Shown piece after piece: positions 24,541 to 33,844 of a stretch of DNA of 54,202 nt. This DNA comes from Streptococcus parasanguinis (GTDB taxonomy: Bacteria > Bacillota > Bacilli > Lactobacillales > Streptococcaceae): positions 1-54,202 of the forward strand of contig NZ_JVEE01000016.1 of the NCBI RefSeq assembly GCF_001073155.1, written 5' to 3'. A program made the position numbers and the translations under genes. The number at the start of each line of letters is the position of its first letter. Position 1 is the stretch's first letter. The notes below the pieces were generated by a model that searched no databases, was not told the origin of the DNA, and saw only the letters and a list, made by a program, of their open reading frames with translations.

Positions 24541-25233
24541 TTACTTTTTCCCGTACTCTCCGTAAGATCCGTATCCACCATACGAACCATACTCAGCAGC
24601 TTTAATGTTAAATTTATTGAGCACTACTCCTAAGAAAGGTGTGCCTGTTTGTTCTAATTGGTCCTTGGCCTTTTGGACAGCCTTGCGTCCATTGGCACCA
24701 GATTCTGTGATCAAGACAGTTCCATCACAGCGTTGGGCGATAATGGCTGCATCGATCACGACCCCGATTGGAGGCGTATCGACAATGATGTAGTCAAAAT
24801 GCTCACGCAGGGCATCCATCATCACAGTGAAGTTCTTGCTTTGCAAGAGACCTGTTGGGTTTGGTGCGACCTGTCCAGACTCGATGATATCCAAGTTTGG
24901 AAAATCAGTCGCATACAAAATTTGGTCCAATTGGCTACGACCAGATAAGAAATCTGTTAACCCTTGAATCTTAGTACGACTACGGAAAATCCCTGTCATG
25001 ACAGAGTTCCGGATATCACAGTCGACCAAGAGGGTCTTGTAACCCGCACGCGCAAAAGCAACGGCCAAGTTGGTTGAAGTGGTTGATTTTCCTTCATTTT
25101 CTTGAACAGATGAGACAGCGATGACTTTTAGATCCACTCCACTCAATTGGATATTGGTCGCAAGAGCATTGAAGTACTCTTCCACTTTTCGAATTTCTTG
25201 CAATTTGTTTTTTGAAATTTCTAACGTATTCAT
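24541..25233 (-). CDS. wze: Tyrosine-protein kinase Wze (CpsD)
   Basis: A 230-residue BY-kinase controlling polymerisation and attachment of the polysaccharide. Walker A lies in SVQENEGKSTTSTNLA (about 42-57), Walker A' in LLVDCDIR (about 70-77) and Walker B in IIVDTPPIG (about 149-157). The C-terminus has a cluster of five tyrosines in repeated YGSYG units, the autophosphorylation sites. It needs Wzd as membrane activator and is dephosphorylated by Wzh. GGAG precedes the ATG, 12 bases after wzd. Confidence 0.96.
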   Translation of the reverse strand: MNTLEISKNKLQEIRKVEEYFNALATNIQLSGVDLKVIAVSSVQENEGKSTTSTNLAVAFARAGYKTLLVDCDIRNSVMTGIFRSRTKIQGLTDFLSGRSQLDQILYATDFPNLDIIESGQVAPNPTGLLQSKNFTVMMDALREHFDYIIVDTPPIGVVIDAAIIAQRCDGTVLITESGANGRKAVQKAKDQLEQTGTPFLGVVLNKFNIKAAEYGSYGGYGSYGEYGKK

Positions 25234-25245
25234 GCGATCTCCAGT

Positions 25246-25941
25246 CTATAGTTTCTTAATATCTGGTACAACACCAAGTAAGGTCAGACCCATCAGCTCT
25301 TCAACGTCTTCTGGTCTCTTGACACGATCGTCCAAGACTTCTACTACGACCATGAGAACCACCATCAAACCAGCTCCAGCAATAAAGCCAAGAAGGACAT
25401 TGCGCTTGATATTTGGTGAAGAAGGTGATTGAGGCACTTCGGCTTCATCCAAGGTCGTAACATCTGACACCTTGGTCACAGAAATGATCTTTTCAGCTGC
25501 TACATTCCGAAGACCATTAGCAATACGAGCCGCTTCTTTTGGATCTCCGTCCTTAGCCGTGATCGAAAGGATACGAGTATCTGTTGGAACGGACACACTG
25601 ATCTTTTTCAACAATTCAGCAGGTGTCATATCGAGTTTCAATTCTTCGATGGCTTGGCTCAAGACATTCTGAGAAAGAATGATCTCACGGTAGTCCTTAA
25701 CCAAGTAAGAACCCGCCTGCAAATCAGAGTTTGTCAAGGCATTGTTGTCTTGGTTTTGACGGCTGACCACATAGATCCGGCTAGTACTTTGGTATTCTTT
25801 CTTGGCTAAAAAGGCACTGTAGCCAAATGCTGCAATGGCAAAGACAAGAGCGACCAAAACGATCGAAAACTTGCGTTTCCATAGGGTCTTCAGCATAGCG
25901 AAAACATCAATTTCCACTGCTTGATTTTCTTGATTGTTCAT
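25246..25941 (-). CDS. wzd: Wzz-type chain-length regulator Wzd (CpsC)
   Basis: A 231-residue membrane adaptor that activates the Wze kinase and influences chain length. Two transmembrane helices (about 27-47 and 183-203) flank an extracellular Wzz domain. The short cytoplasmic tail ends [11 protein letters not shown]. Its N-terminus [18 protein letters not shown] is typical. AAGGAG precedes the ATG. Confidence 0.95.
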   Translation of the reverse strand: MNNQENQAVEIDVFAMLKTLWKRKFSIVLVALVFAIAAFGYSAFLAKKEYQSTSRIYVVSRQNQDNNALTNSDLQAGSYLVKDYREIILSQNVLSQAIEELKLDMTPAELLKKISVSVPTDTRILSITAKDGDPKEAARIANGLRNVAAEKIISVTKVSDVTTLDEAEVPQSPSSPNIKRNVLLGFIAGAGLMVVLMVVVEVLDDRVKRPEDVEELMGLTLLGVVPDIKKL

Positions 25942-25985
25942 TTCCTAATTACTCCTTCATGTGGATCTCTCCACCTGTTTCCTGG

Positions 25986-26717
25986 TTAGATTAATTCATC
26001 CGCTAACAAGAGTTCTTGATTGCTGACAAAGAGAGCTTGTGCTCGTTGTTCTCCGTATTCTTCCTTGATCAAGCGATAGGCTTCTGCCATATAAGGCGGT
26101 CGTTTGTCCACATTGTGCATATCACTGGCCACAAAGTGCACCAAGTCTTTTTCTAAGAAGTACCGAGCTCGTTTTTTCAGTTGTTTTTGCTCATCCCCAA
26201 AGAGGCGAGGTTTGAGAACACTGGAACTATTGATCTGCATGTAGCAGCCCATGTCAATCATCTCTTGCACGCGCTCCTCATTTTTCTCCAAGCACTTGTA
26301 GCGCTCGATATGGGCCACCACCGGTGTCACACCTAGATGGAGCAAACGGTCCAAGGCGGTATGAATCTCCTTGTAAGGCGTTCCCATGCTAAATTCAATC
26401 AGCGCAAAGCGCGTCTCAGCTAAACGTGGAATGATCTTTTCTTCCAGTTTTTTCAAGACATCATTGGTAAAGTAGATCTCTGCCCCGTAATGAATCGTCA
26501 AATCTGGCGCGACCTCTGCCGCAATTTTTTTCACTTCTTGAAAATTTTCAGAAATCTTTTCTTCGGGAGTTTCAAACATCCCCTTGCGACGATGAGAAGT
26601 GGAGATAATTGTCCGTACCCCTTGGCGATAGCTTTCTTCCAATAAGGCACGTGTATCTTCTCTTGTCTTTGGTCCATCATCCACATCAAAGACGATGTGC
26701 GAATGGATATCAATCAT
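25986..26717 (-). CDS. wzh: Manganese-dependent tyrosine phosphatase Wzh (CpsB)
   Basis: A 243-residue PHP-fold phosphatase that dephosphorylates Wze. The metal-binding [12 protein letters not shown] (about 5-16), SHRRK (about 41-45), HIERY (about 136-140) and SDMHN (about 198-202) are all present. Its ATG overlaps the TGA of wzg (ATGA). Confidence 0.96.
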   Translation of the reverse strand: MIDIHSHIVFDVDDGPKTREDTRALLEESYRQGVRTIISTSHRRKGMFETPEEKISENFQEVKKIAAEVAPDLTIHYGAEIYFTNDVLKKLEEKIIPRLAETRFALIEFSMGTPYKEIHTALDRLLHLGVTPVVAHIERYKCLEKNEERVQEMIDMGCYMQINSSSVLKPRLFGDEQKQLKKRARYFLEKDLVHFVASDMHNVDKRPPYMAEAYRLIKEEYGEQRAQALFVSNQELLLADELI

Positions 26718-28183
26718 TTTTCTTTTCCTTCCATTACTTTTTGAATGGTTTCCTTAGCCTTGGTCAAGCTGGCTTGATCCAACTCCATGACATAGAGGTT
26801 GTAACCAGGCATAGCATAAGACGGCAAGTCATTTCGTCCTTGACCAGTAATCGCTTGGGAAGTCACCTCATAAGAACCACCCGTTTCTAACTGGGTATTG
26901 ATCAAGTTCATCATAGTCGGCAACTGCATATTGGTTTGGACAGAATCTTGGAGGTTTCCGATAATCTCGTTGTAGTTACTTAAGACCTTAGTTGAGGTCA
27001 ACTTTTTGATAATGGCCGCAATGACTTTTTCTTGGTTTTTCCCACGGTCATTGTCGCCACCTTGAAGAGAGTAGCGTTCTCGAACAAAACCGAGTGCTTG
27101 CTCTGAATTCAAATGAACCTTACCAACTGGGAAATGGAACTTGCCATGCAGGCTCGTAAATTCTTGGTCATTTTCCACATCGATTCCCCCTAGAAGGTCA
27201 ATCAACTTGAGGAAGGAGGTGAAATTGAGACGAACATAATAGTTGAGCTTGATATCATAGAGATTCTCAAGGGTATGGATCGAAGCATCCACTCCGTAGA
27301 TCCCTGCATGGGTCAACTTATCATTTTGGTTGTTGCCACCATCTGCGATTGGCACATAGGCATCCCGTGGTGTCGTTGTCAATAGGACTTGCTTGGTCTT
27401 CCGATTGACAGTCATGATGATATTGACATCTGATCGAGAAACCGAGGTTACTGGGCCATAGGTATCGATCCCGCTGACATAGATGTTAAAGACATCCGCA
27501 TCGGCAGACACCTTGCTCGTCGCTGCCACTTCTTTTCGGATCTTGTAGGAATAGATTTTCTTCAACTTCTTCGCATAGTCCGCATCTTCTGCAGCGATGG
27601 TATCTTCAAAGGTACTGTTGAGGACCATAGCAGAAGAATTCCCTTCTTGCAGGCTCTTATAGGCATCTAGATAAGTTGGTGCATCCACTACAGAAATTTC
27701 CTGACCCTTGGTCTTTTTGATGTTGTCCAAGAGGGCCGTGAGATTGGCTTCGTTATTGTTGCCCTTTGGTGCCACCACTTCCTTGATTTCTTTGATATCT
27801 TTGATGTCACTGTCTTTCTTGACATAGACAGCCATCTCAAACTCTGTATAGTTAGAGTGGCCGTTGACATTACTGGTCAGATTCAGCAATTGTTGACTAG
27901 CAAACAAAACTCCTGAACTAGCCAATAAGCCGACAAGAAGCAGGACCAAAGTTGTCTTTTTGGCCTGATTTTTAATCACAAAACAAGCTGACAAGAGCAA
28001 GAGAACAGCTAATAGTGCCATCACGAGAACATTGACATAGCGAAAAGCCAAGATGTTATTGGCCAACATGGTATAGGTCGCCCAACTTGCAGTCATAAGC
28101 AAAAAAATAAGCAATACGGAATTAATGATTCGCAATTGCCCCCACTTATATTCTGAACGACGACTCCGTCTCCTTTGTGACAT
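26714..28183 (-). CDS. wzg: LytR-CpsA-Psr family protein Wzg (CpsA)
   Basis: LCP enzymes attach polysaccharides from lipid carriers to peptidoglycan; Wzg also influences transcription of the locus. The 489-residue protein begins [14 protein letters not shown] at 28183, where GGAGG stands 5 bases upstream. A TTG 12 bases earlier overlaps the ribosome binding site and is rejected. Three N-terminal transmembrane helices (about 18-100) are followed by an accessory domain and the LCP domain (about 225-390) with [20 protein letters not shown] (about 263-282) and the arginine motif [13 protein letters not shown]. Confidence 0.95.
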   Translation of the reverse strand: MSQRRRSRRSEYKWGQLRIINSVLLIFLLMTASWATYTMLANNILAFRYVNVLVMALLAVLLLLSACFVIKNQAKKTTLVLLLVGLLASSGVLFASQQLLNLTSNVNGHSNYTEFEMAVYVKKDSDIKDIKEIKEVVAPKGNNNEANLTALLDNIKKTKGQEISVVDAPTYLDAYKSLQEGNSSAMVLNSTFEDTIAAEDADYAKKLKKIYSYKIRKEVAATSKVSADADVFNIYVSGIDTYGPVTSVSRSDVNIIMTVNRKTKQVLLTTTPRDAYVPIADGGNNQNDKLTHAGIYGVDASIHTLENLYDIKLNYYVRLNFTSFLKLIDLLGGIDVENDQEFTSLHGKFHFPVGKVHLNSEQALGFVRERYSLQGGDNDRGKNQEKVIAAIIKKLTSTKVLSNYNEIIGNLQDSVQTNMQLPTMMNLINTQLETGGSYEVTSQAITGQGRNDLPSYAMPGYNLYVMELDQASLTKAKETIQKVMEGKEK

Positions 28184-28213
28184 AAATACCTCCAATTAGT
28201 CCTAATCATATTT

Positions 28214-28242
28214 ATTGTAACATATTTTTAGCAAAAAATGCA
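28214..28242 (-). promoter_or_regulatory. wzg (polysaccharide operon) promoter
   Basis: On the minus strand TGTTACAAT (hexamer TACAAT at 28219-28214) is an extended -10, with TGCATT as a weak -35 at 17 bases. The transcription start would be near 28207, 24 bases before the wzg ATG. Confidence 0.65.
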
Positions 28243-28279
28243 TTAATTATCACTTTTTTGTCCATTATGGGTATTTGAA

Positions 28280-28294
28280 AAGTAAGCGTTTTCT
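28280..28294. promoter_or_regulatory. Candidate catabolite-responsive element (cre)
   Basis: AAGTAAGCGTTTTCT matches the Gram-positive cre consensus WTGWAARCGYWWWCW at 14 of 15 positions. It is centred about 80 bases upstream of the predicted wzg transcription start. CcpA binding here is inference. Confidence 0.55.
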
Positions 28295-28333
28295 GAAATA
28301 AGCAAAATCCCTTGTATACTTATGCAGAGAATC

Positions 28334-28364
28334 AAAAAAACCGGGCGAAAAACCCGGTTTTTTT
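28334..28364 (-). terminator. nrdG operon terminator
   Basis: CCGGG-TTTTTCG-CCCGG is flanked by seven A on one side and seven T on the other, directly after the nrdG stop codon. It is a strong terminator, able to work on both strands. It separates the nrd operon from the polysaccharide locus. Confidence 0.9.
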
Positions 28365-28371
28365 GAAGATC

Positions 28372-28977
28372 CTACAAAAGATCATCTCGTTTGACCTGCT
28401 CAAAACTTTCTTTGCCGTCATTGAGCTTGTCCCAGATGACGACTTTTCCTTCTTTGAGGGATTTTTGAACATCAATGATCCGCTGGTTAGAAGAGCCACG
28501 GAACTGCAACATGAGGTTGCGCTTGCTCTTATCATAGCGCCCATCGACTAGTATATCAATCAGAGATAAAAGTTCTAGTTTGTCAGGGGTCTCCAACATC
28601 ATTTCTTCCCAAGTGTAGCCTGTCCATGACCAGATGTCTTTGTCGGGCAATTCTTTTCTCACGCGCTTGGCCAAGGGCAGAAGGATGCCGGTGTTAAGAA
28701 AGGGTTCCCCCCCAAGCAGGGTCAGGCCCTGAACATAAGGTTGGGCCAGATCTGCCATGATCTGCTCTTCTAACTCTTTGGTATAGGGAATGCCTGCATT
28801 GAAAGACCAGGTTGCTACATTGTAACAGCCCTCACAGTGAAACATGCAACCCGCCACATAAAGGGAGTTGCGCACCCCTTCTCCATCGACAAAGTTAAAA
28901 GCCTTGTAATCGATGATGCGTCCTTGACTCAGCTCCTCACTCTTCCATTCGCCTGGTTTTGGTGTATTCCATGTCAT
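28372..28977 (-). CDS. nrdG: Anaerobic ribonucleotide reductase activating protein
   Basis: A radical-SAM enzyme that installs the glycyl radical on NrdD. The 201-residue protein has the cluster motif CMFHCEGC (about 44-51, CxxxCxxC) and a GGEPF motif (about 95-99). AGAAGG precedes the ATG, 4 bases after the GNAT gene's stop, so it is the last gene of the nrdD operon. The gene also borders the polysaccharide locus, the position reported for receptor-polysaccharide clusters of oral streptococci. Confidence 0.96.
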   Translation of the reverse strand: MTWNTPKPGEWKSEELSQGRIIDYKAFNFVDGEGVRNSLYVAGCMFHCEGCYNVATWSFNAGIPYTKELEEQIMADLAQPYVQGLTLLGGEPFLNTGILLPLAKRVRKELPDKDIWSWTGYTWEEMMLETPDKLELLSLIDILVDGRYDKSKRNLMLQFRGSSNQRIIDVQKSLKEGKVVIWDKLNDGKESFEQVKRDDLL

Positions 28978-28981
28978 CCTT

Positions 28982-29482
28982 CTACTCCACTTCTATCCAA
29001 TAACGCTCCGTTCCATTTCGAACATCTTCAAATTGGCCGCCATTAGCTAAGATAACCGCTCGGCTGGCAGGATTTTCCGTGCTACAAGTCACCAGAGCAC
29101 GATGGATGTTCTTTTCTTTAGCTACTTGCATACCTTGATGGAGAGCTTCCTTGGCATAACCTTTTCCCCTTTCAGAAGGGCGGATGGAATAACCGATATG
29201 ACCAGCATAATTCAGCAATCCCTCATTTAGTCTCAGCCGTAGATTCAAAAAACCTAAAGCATGGCCTGATTCATCAAACAATACGAACTGAATTGATGGG
29301 ACGCGATTTTCAGGCAAGTTTATTCCCATTTCTTTATTAAGGTTAGTTTCTAGCCAATTCTCATAATCAAAGTTCTCAGCATCCCAAAAGCCGCCGTCAT
29401 GAGCAGATTGGGTCTCTTCAAACTCTATCATCATGCTTAGAATGGCCTCTTTATCCGCCAGAGTTGGTCTACGTAGTTCCAT
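28982..29482 (-). CDS. GNAT-family N-acetyltransferase
   Basis: A 166-residue acetyltransferase. The start MELRRPTLADK at 29482 is chosen because GGGGGAGG stands 5 bases before it; an upstream frame adds 14 unlikely residues. The acetyl-CoA site is IRPSERGKGYAKEAL (about 105-119), the R/Q-x-x-G-x-G/A loop. The substrate is unknown. It lies inside the anaerobic nrd operon between nrdD and nrdG, the same place as in pneumococcus, which hints at a linked but undefined role. Confidence 0.88.
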   Translation of the reverse strand: MELRRPTLADKEAILSMMIEFEETQSAHDGGFWDAENFDYENWLETNLNKEMGINLPENRVPSIQFVLFDESGHALGFLNLRLRLNEGLLNYAGHIGYSIRPSERGKGYAKEALHQGMQVAKEKNIHRALVTCSTENPASRAVILANGGQFEDVRNGTERYWIEVE

Positions 29483-29520
29483 CTTTACCTCCCCCATACG
29501 AGAAAAGCGAGAGCGAACTC

Positions 29521-29661
29521 TCACTTTTTCTTATTTTTATTTAAAAATTGTTCTCTCAGGCTGGCTACTCGGTCTTTTTTATTGATTCCACCCTTTGAAT
29601 GCTTCTCGTGGAATCGTTGAACCTGAGCCTTGCCCTTATCATCTAATTGGTATTTTCCCAT
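29521..29661 (-). CDS. Conserved 46-residue basic protein of the nrdD operon
   Basis: A short gene found by reading the nrdD-GNAT gap: MGKYQLDDKGKAQVQRFHEK... of 46 residues, ending in NKNKKK, strongly basic and probably helical. AAAGGA lies 4 bases before the ATG. It begins 12 bases after nrdD. A small ORF occurs at this place in other streptococci as I recall. Function is unknown; nucleic-acid or protein binding is conceivable given the charge. Confidence 0.8.
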   Translation of the reverse strand: MGKYQLDDKGKAQVQRFHEKHSKGGINKKDRVASLREQFLNKNKKK

Positions 29662-29672
29662 AATGTCCTTTT

Positions 29673-31883
29673 CTAATCTGTCACTTGGTGTCCAACTGAT
29701 TTGATCGTGGATCCATTCATGTGTTTGACCCGCGCCGCGATTTCCTTATGACGGCCATTGACCATCGGACGAGCTTGAGGGTTTCCGAGATAACCACAGG
29801 TCCGTTTGACCACATCAACCGTTTTCGGATCGCTATTGCCACAGTTTGGACAAGCAAATCCGCGCTCAGTCGGCGTGAAATCTCCCTCAAAATCACACTT
29901 GTAACAACGGTCAATCGGCGTATTGGTTCCGAGATAACCGACCCGGTCATAGGCATAATCCCAAACCGCCTCAAGGGCTTTTGGATTTTGTTGGAGCACA
30001 GGGTATTCACAATAGTGGATAAAGCCACCAGAAGCTCCAGCTTCAGGATAAACTTTTTCAAAATCCAACTTCTCAAATGGCGTTGGGTTCTTACGAACAT
30101 CGTAGTGGAAACTATTGGTGTAGTATTCCTTGTCTGTGATATCTGGAACCTTACCAAATTTCTCCTTATCCAGGCGACAGAAGCGATCTGTCAAGCTTTC
30201 TGACGGTGTCGAATAGATAGAGAAGTGGTAATCATATTGGTCAGACCATTCTTCCACGCGCGCTTTCATATCCTTGATGATATCAATCGTGAATTGTTTG
30301 GCTTCTGGATTGTGTTCCCAATTTGGACCATAAAAGACAGTTGCGACTTCATAGAGTCCGATATAGCCAAGAGAAACAGTTGCTCTGCGATGACGGAAGA
30401 GCTGATCTACCTGGTCATATTTACCCAAGCGTTTCCCGAAAGCCCCATATTGGTAGAGAATCGGTGCATTGGCTGGTGTCGCTTCTTTGGTGCGTTCCAC
30501 CCGGTAAACCAAGGCATCCTCAGCGATATTCATCCGTTCATTAAAGATTTGCCAGAACTTTTCCTTGTCGCCGTCCGACTCCAAAGCAATTCGGGGTAGA
30601 TTGACTGTCACGACTCCAAGATTCATCCGGCCAGAATTGACTTCCACACCATTCTCGTCCTTCCAACCTTGAAGGAAAGAGCGACATCCCATCGGCACCT
30701 TGAAGGAGCCTGTTAATTCTACAATCTTGTCATAAGACAAAACGTCTGGGTACATGCGCTTAGTGGCACATTCCAAGGCCAATTGCTTGATATCATAGTT
30801 AGGAGTTCCAGGTTCTAGGTTGAGCCCCCGCTTGAGGGTAAAGATCAGCTTTGGAAAGATGGCTGTCCGATGTTCCGATCCAAGTCCCTTGATTCTAATT
30901 TCCAAAATCGCCTTTTGGATTTCCCGTTCGAAGCGATTGGTTCCAAGACCAAAGCCAAGCGAAGTAAAGGGAGTTTGCCCGTTCGAAGTAAAGAGGGTAT
31001 TGATCTCATATTCCAGCGATTGCATGGCATCATAGATATCTTTTTGAGTCTTGCTCCAAGCATAGTCCTCTTGCTTTTCAGGAAGCACCCACTCTTTGGC
31101 ATCTGCCAAGTGTTTTTGGTAGTTCTTTTCTGCATAAGGGGCCAAGACTTCATCGATCCGGTCAGCTGAGCACCCCCCGTACTGACTAGAAGCTACATTG
31201 GCAATAATCTGCGAGATTTGAGCCGTTGCAGTTTGGATAGACTTAGGACTTTCTACTTCTGCATTCCCAATCTTAAAGCCATTTCTGAGCATGCCTTCAA
31301 AATCAATCAAACAGCAGTTGGTCATCGGTGTATAAGGACTATAGTCCAAATCATGGTAGTGGATGTCCCCTTTTTGGTGAGCATTGGCTACGTGTTTGGG
31401 CAACATTTTGAGACCAATAGACTTACCGACGATCCCCGCAGTCAAATCCCGTTGCGTATTAAAGACATCGCTATCCTTATTGGCATTTTCATTGACGACA
31501 GCTTGGTCCTTGTTGAGGAGTTTGCCGATGGTAAAGTTGATGTCCGTCGCTTTTGAGCGCTCAAAATCCCGCTGAGTCCGATAAGTAATGTAGCTCTCAG
31601 CAATCGCATATTCGTTGGCTTGAAGCAATTCATGTTCAACGACATTTTGGATCTCATAGATCTTCACGCCCTTTGGGAATCGCTCCAAGATCTCTGCGAT
31701 CACACGATCAACAATGGCTTCTAGTTTGGCTTCCAGCACGGGAGTGAGAGAAGCCACTTCTTCTGTTGCCTTCAACAAGGCTTTATAAATTTTTTCAACA
31801 TCGAATTGAACACGACGGCCATCTCGTTTTTCAACAAAAATATCCGGGGCCATTCTCAGTTTTTCTTCTCTCAAGGTGATCAT
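29673..31883 (-). CDS. nrdD: Anaerobic (class III) ribonucleoside-triphosphate reductase
   Basis: This enzyme makes dNTPs without oxygen using a glycyl radical. Start MITLREEKLRMAP at 31883 gives 736 residues, close to the streptococcal length; an in-frame ATG seven codons earlier is possible, and the AAAGG lies about 10 bases from the chosen one. The N-terminal ATP-cone (about 12-100) has VEKRDGRRVQFD. The zinc site is CYKC...CPNC (about 655-675), and the radical glycine lies in the C-terminal RTCGYLGNPQARP. It is the first gene of the operon nrdD-46aa-GNAT-nrdG, with probable NrdR boxes upstream. Confidence 0.96.
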   Translation of the reverse strand: MITLREEKLRMAPDIFVEKRDGRRVQFDVEKIYKALLKATEEVASLTPVLEAKLEAIVDRVIAEILERFPKGVKIYEIQNVVEHELLQANEYAIAESYITYRTQRDFERSKATDINFTIGKLLNKDQAVVNENANKDSDVFNTQRDLTAGIVGKSIGLKMLPKHVANAHQKGDIHYHDLDYSPYTPMTNCCLIDFEGMLRNGFKIGNAEVESPKSIQTATAQISQIIANVASSQYGGCSADRIDEVLAPYAEKNYQKHLADAKEWVLPEKQEDYAWSKTQKDIYDAMQSLEYEINTLFTSNGQTPFTSLGFGLGTNRFEREIQKAILEIRIKGLGSEHRTAIFPKLIFTLKRGLNLEPGTPNYDIKQLALECATKRMYPDVLSYDKIVELTGSFKVPMGCRSFLQGWKDENGVEVNSGRMNLGVVTVNLPRIALESDGDKEKFWQIFNERMNIAEDALVYRVERTKEATPANAPILYQYGAFGKRLGKYDQVDQLFRHRRATVSLGYIGLYEVATVFYGPNWEHNPEAKQFTIDIIKDMKARVEEWSDQYDYHFSIYSTPSESLTDRFCRLDKEKFGKVPDITDKEYYTNSFHYDVRKNPTPFEKLDFEKVYPEAGASGGFIHYCEYPVLQQNPKALEAVWDYAYDRVGYLGTNTPIDRCYKCDFEGDFTPTERGFACPNCGNSDPKTVDVVKRTCGYLGNPQARPMVNGRHKEIAARVKHMNGSTIKSVGHQVTD

Positions 31884-31923
31884 ACCAAACATGCCTTTCT
31901 TCATTCATTTACATACAAGTTGT

Positions 31924-32003
31924 ATTATACCACTCCAAAAATAAAAATCAATATCTTGTGGTGAAAATTCTAAAAAACTTTCCAAAACACAAGATATTGA
32001 TTT
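31924..32003 (-). promoter_or_regulatory. nrdD promoter with two probable NrdR boxes
   Basis: On the minus strand TGGTATAAT has its hexamer at 31929-31924, with TTGATT upstream at 16 bases. Two 16-bp sequences in perfect inverted orientation, 31945-31960 and 31988-32003 (CACAAGATATTGATTT on the minus strand for the first), each match the NrdR-box consensus well. The nearer one overlaps the -35. NrdR is the ATP-cone repressor of ribonucleotide reductase genes. The same repeat followed by a T-rich tract may also end transcription from 32006. Confidence 0.6.
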
Positions 32004-32005
32004 CA

Positions 32006-33844
32006 TTAAGACCGTTGATAGAGTTTGAAATGACGGTATTTCTTCTCAACTAGACGGTAATTTTCTTTCAGCAAGTTCTTCATATCAGAGGTCAACTCTA
32101 CCTGATTGTTGACTACAATATACTTGGGTTCAGACCGATCGATTTGTTGAATCACATTGGTCCGATTTTCATTTATCCCCAGATAAGACGTCGGAGTCAA
32201 TAAAGCAGATGCTGCCAAACGATCGCTTTCTTGATAGAGAGTAGCTGTCGCATCCCAAGCATAAATGGTATCTTTCGACTTGGTGTGATTTTTAATGTAG
32301 CTGGCAATAGCACTCCGTTCACTCGATTGACCAGACTGAAGCACAACATCTTGAACCACCGGATTCGCCAACAGGTAGACAAGGGCTACTAGCGGTAAGA
32401 AAACTTGGCTCGTAAAGTAAGCGGCCCAAACTTCCTTGTTTTTCTTCTTCCGACCACGACGTTCGATCCCATCGTTTTCTTCCCCATCTCGTGAAAACCA
32501 AATCGCAAACAAGGGAAGAACAAATGGCAACATTGGCAACAATTGGTAAGCGCCCTGTTCAGGAAGACCAATAGACACGATGAGGACTACCAGGCTACCT
32601 GCCCATCCCATAAAGCGGAAGATCCGGCGAGCACTGCTATTTTGCTTAGTAAAGGACATCAAAAAGGCAGAGACTAAGCCAAAGGCAAGCGCCAACAAGC
32701 CATAATAAATGGCATTACTGAAGGCCTGTCCATTAGTAAAATTCAAGGCATTAAAGACATAGGTTACTTGGTTAATGGCATAGCCAAAAGTTTGATTCCA
32801 AACGGTCACATACCCAATTGGATAAAAGACGAGTGAAAAACCAAGAAGAGTAGCCAGCAATTGATAAAAGCCACGCGCCCATCTTTTCTGCTTGATATTA
32901 AAGGCTGTTAATCCAAGGAAGGCCAAGAAGTAGAACAAGGCACTGGTCATTGGATCAATCAGGAAAGCCACAGCTGCAATCGCACCGTAAAGGATAAAAC
33001 CTTCGTCCTTACGATGCCCAATCAGATAAGCCAAAATAAAATTCATGCTAGCAAATAGGATTGGAAGACTAAAGAAAGTTACATAAGTCCCGCCAAAACC
33101 AAGGCCTAGCACCAAGAAATAAAAGAGTAACTGGACATTCTTCGCTGTATCTTTATCAGACACCAGTAAACGCACAACCCGATAGAGATAGGTACCCGAA
33201 AAGAAGAGGGCAATCGCTTGGAGAATCATCAAGAGCCAATGGCCACCAGCCAAGCTTCCCAACCAGTTGATCGCATAATAGAGGAGACCATTGGTTCCGT
33301 AAAAATCACCAAACGGTACTTGACCCTTGGTCATAGCCCAGCCGGCATACAAGTTTTGCGATTGTTGATTGGTTGCAAAACGGGTTAAAAATGGCACCCC
33401 GACATGTAGCAAACTAATCAAGAGACTCAACACAAAAGGAATCGCTAGAGGCACTGGGCGCTTAGTTTGACGATGGATCGGATCAACTGCCGCATCCGCT
33501 TCTAGCTCTTCCGTATCCTCTTCTACCTTAGATGCTTCTGCTTTTGTCGCTTCAACTCCCGCCTTACGGGAACGACGACTCATCCGACTGAGCGGTTGCT
33601 CCGCTTCTTGTTCCAATTCTTGTGTAGGTTCTGCTACTGCTTCTGGCTTGGCATCACTAATTTTCTCTGATGCCTCCATTGCAACCGGCTCCTCCAAGAC
33701 TTCTGCCTGCTGACTATGAGTCGGCTCTTCTTCACGAAAGACTGATTTATCTAGCACTTCGCGAATTTCACGTGTATCCTGAAAACTATCTCCCACGTGA
33801 AGCCCTAACTTTTTCGAAGTCATTTCTTGCTCTTTTTCGCTCAT
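32006..33844 (-). CDS. Large polytopic membrane protein, possible GT-C-like glycosyltransferase
   Basis: A 612-residue protein. Residues 1-135 are hydrophilic and rich in Glu/Ala with a small basic patch (SRMSRRSRK, about 86-94), and are predicted to be cytoplasmic. About eleven membrane helices follow (about 135-515). A short extracytoplasmic C-terminal domain (about 520-612) resembles the soluble tail of GT-C enzymes (IYAWDATATLYQESDR; YIVVNNQVEL). The layout suggests a polyprenyl-phosphate-sugar dependent transferase acting on wall polymers. I see no diagnostic catalytic motif, so function stays open. GGAAAAAGA precedes the ATG; the promoter has an extended -10 TGGTATACT. Confidence 0.75.
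   Translation of the reverse strand: MSEKEQEMTSKKLGLHVGDSFQDTREIREVLDKSVFREEEPTHSQQAEVLEEPVAMEASEKISDAKPEAVAEPTQELEQEAEQPLSRMSRRSRKAGVEATKAEASKVEEDTEELEADAAVDPIHRQTKRPVPLAIPFVLSLLISLLHVGVPFLTRFATNQQSQNLYAGWAMTKGQVPFGDFYGTNGLLYYAINWLGSLAGGHWLLMILQAIALFFSGTYLYRVVRLLVSDKDTAKNVQLLFYFLVLGLGFGGTYVTFFSLPILFASMNFILAYLIGHRKDEGFILYGAIAAVAFLIDPMTSALFYFLAFLGLTAFNIKQKRWARGFYQLLATLLGFSLVFYPIGYVTVWNQTFGYAINQVTYVFNALNFTNGQAFSNAIYYGLLALAFGLVSAFLMSFTKQNSSARRIFRFMGWAGSLVVLIVSIGLPEQGAYQLLPMLPFVLPLFAIWFSRDGEENDGIERRGRKKKNKEVWAAYFTSQVFLPLVALVYLLANPVVQDVVLQSGQSSERSAIASYIKNHTKSKDTIYAWDATATLYQESDRLAASALLTPTSYLGINENRTNVIQQIDRSEPKYIVVNNQVELTSDMKNLLKENYRLVEKKYRHFKLYQRS

Noticed and set aside
28184..28195. A TTG start for wzg four codons upstream
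   Set aside because: The TTG is part of the TTGGAGG ribosome binding site that serves the ATG at 28183.
28294..28326. Plus-strand promoter-like TTCTGA-18-TATACT between wzg and nrdG
   Set aside because: Any transcript would meet the strong two-way terminator at 28334-28364 after about 10-35 bases, so a functional gene is unlikely.
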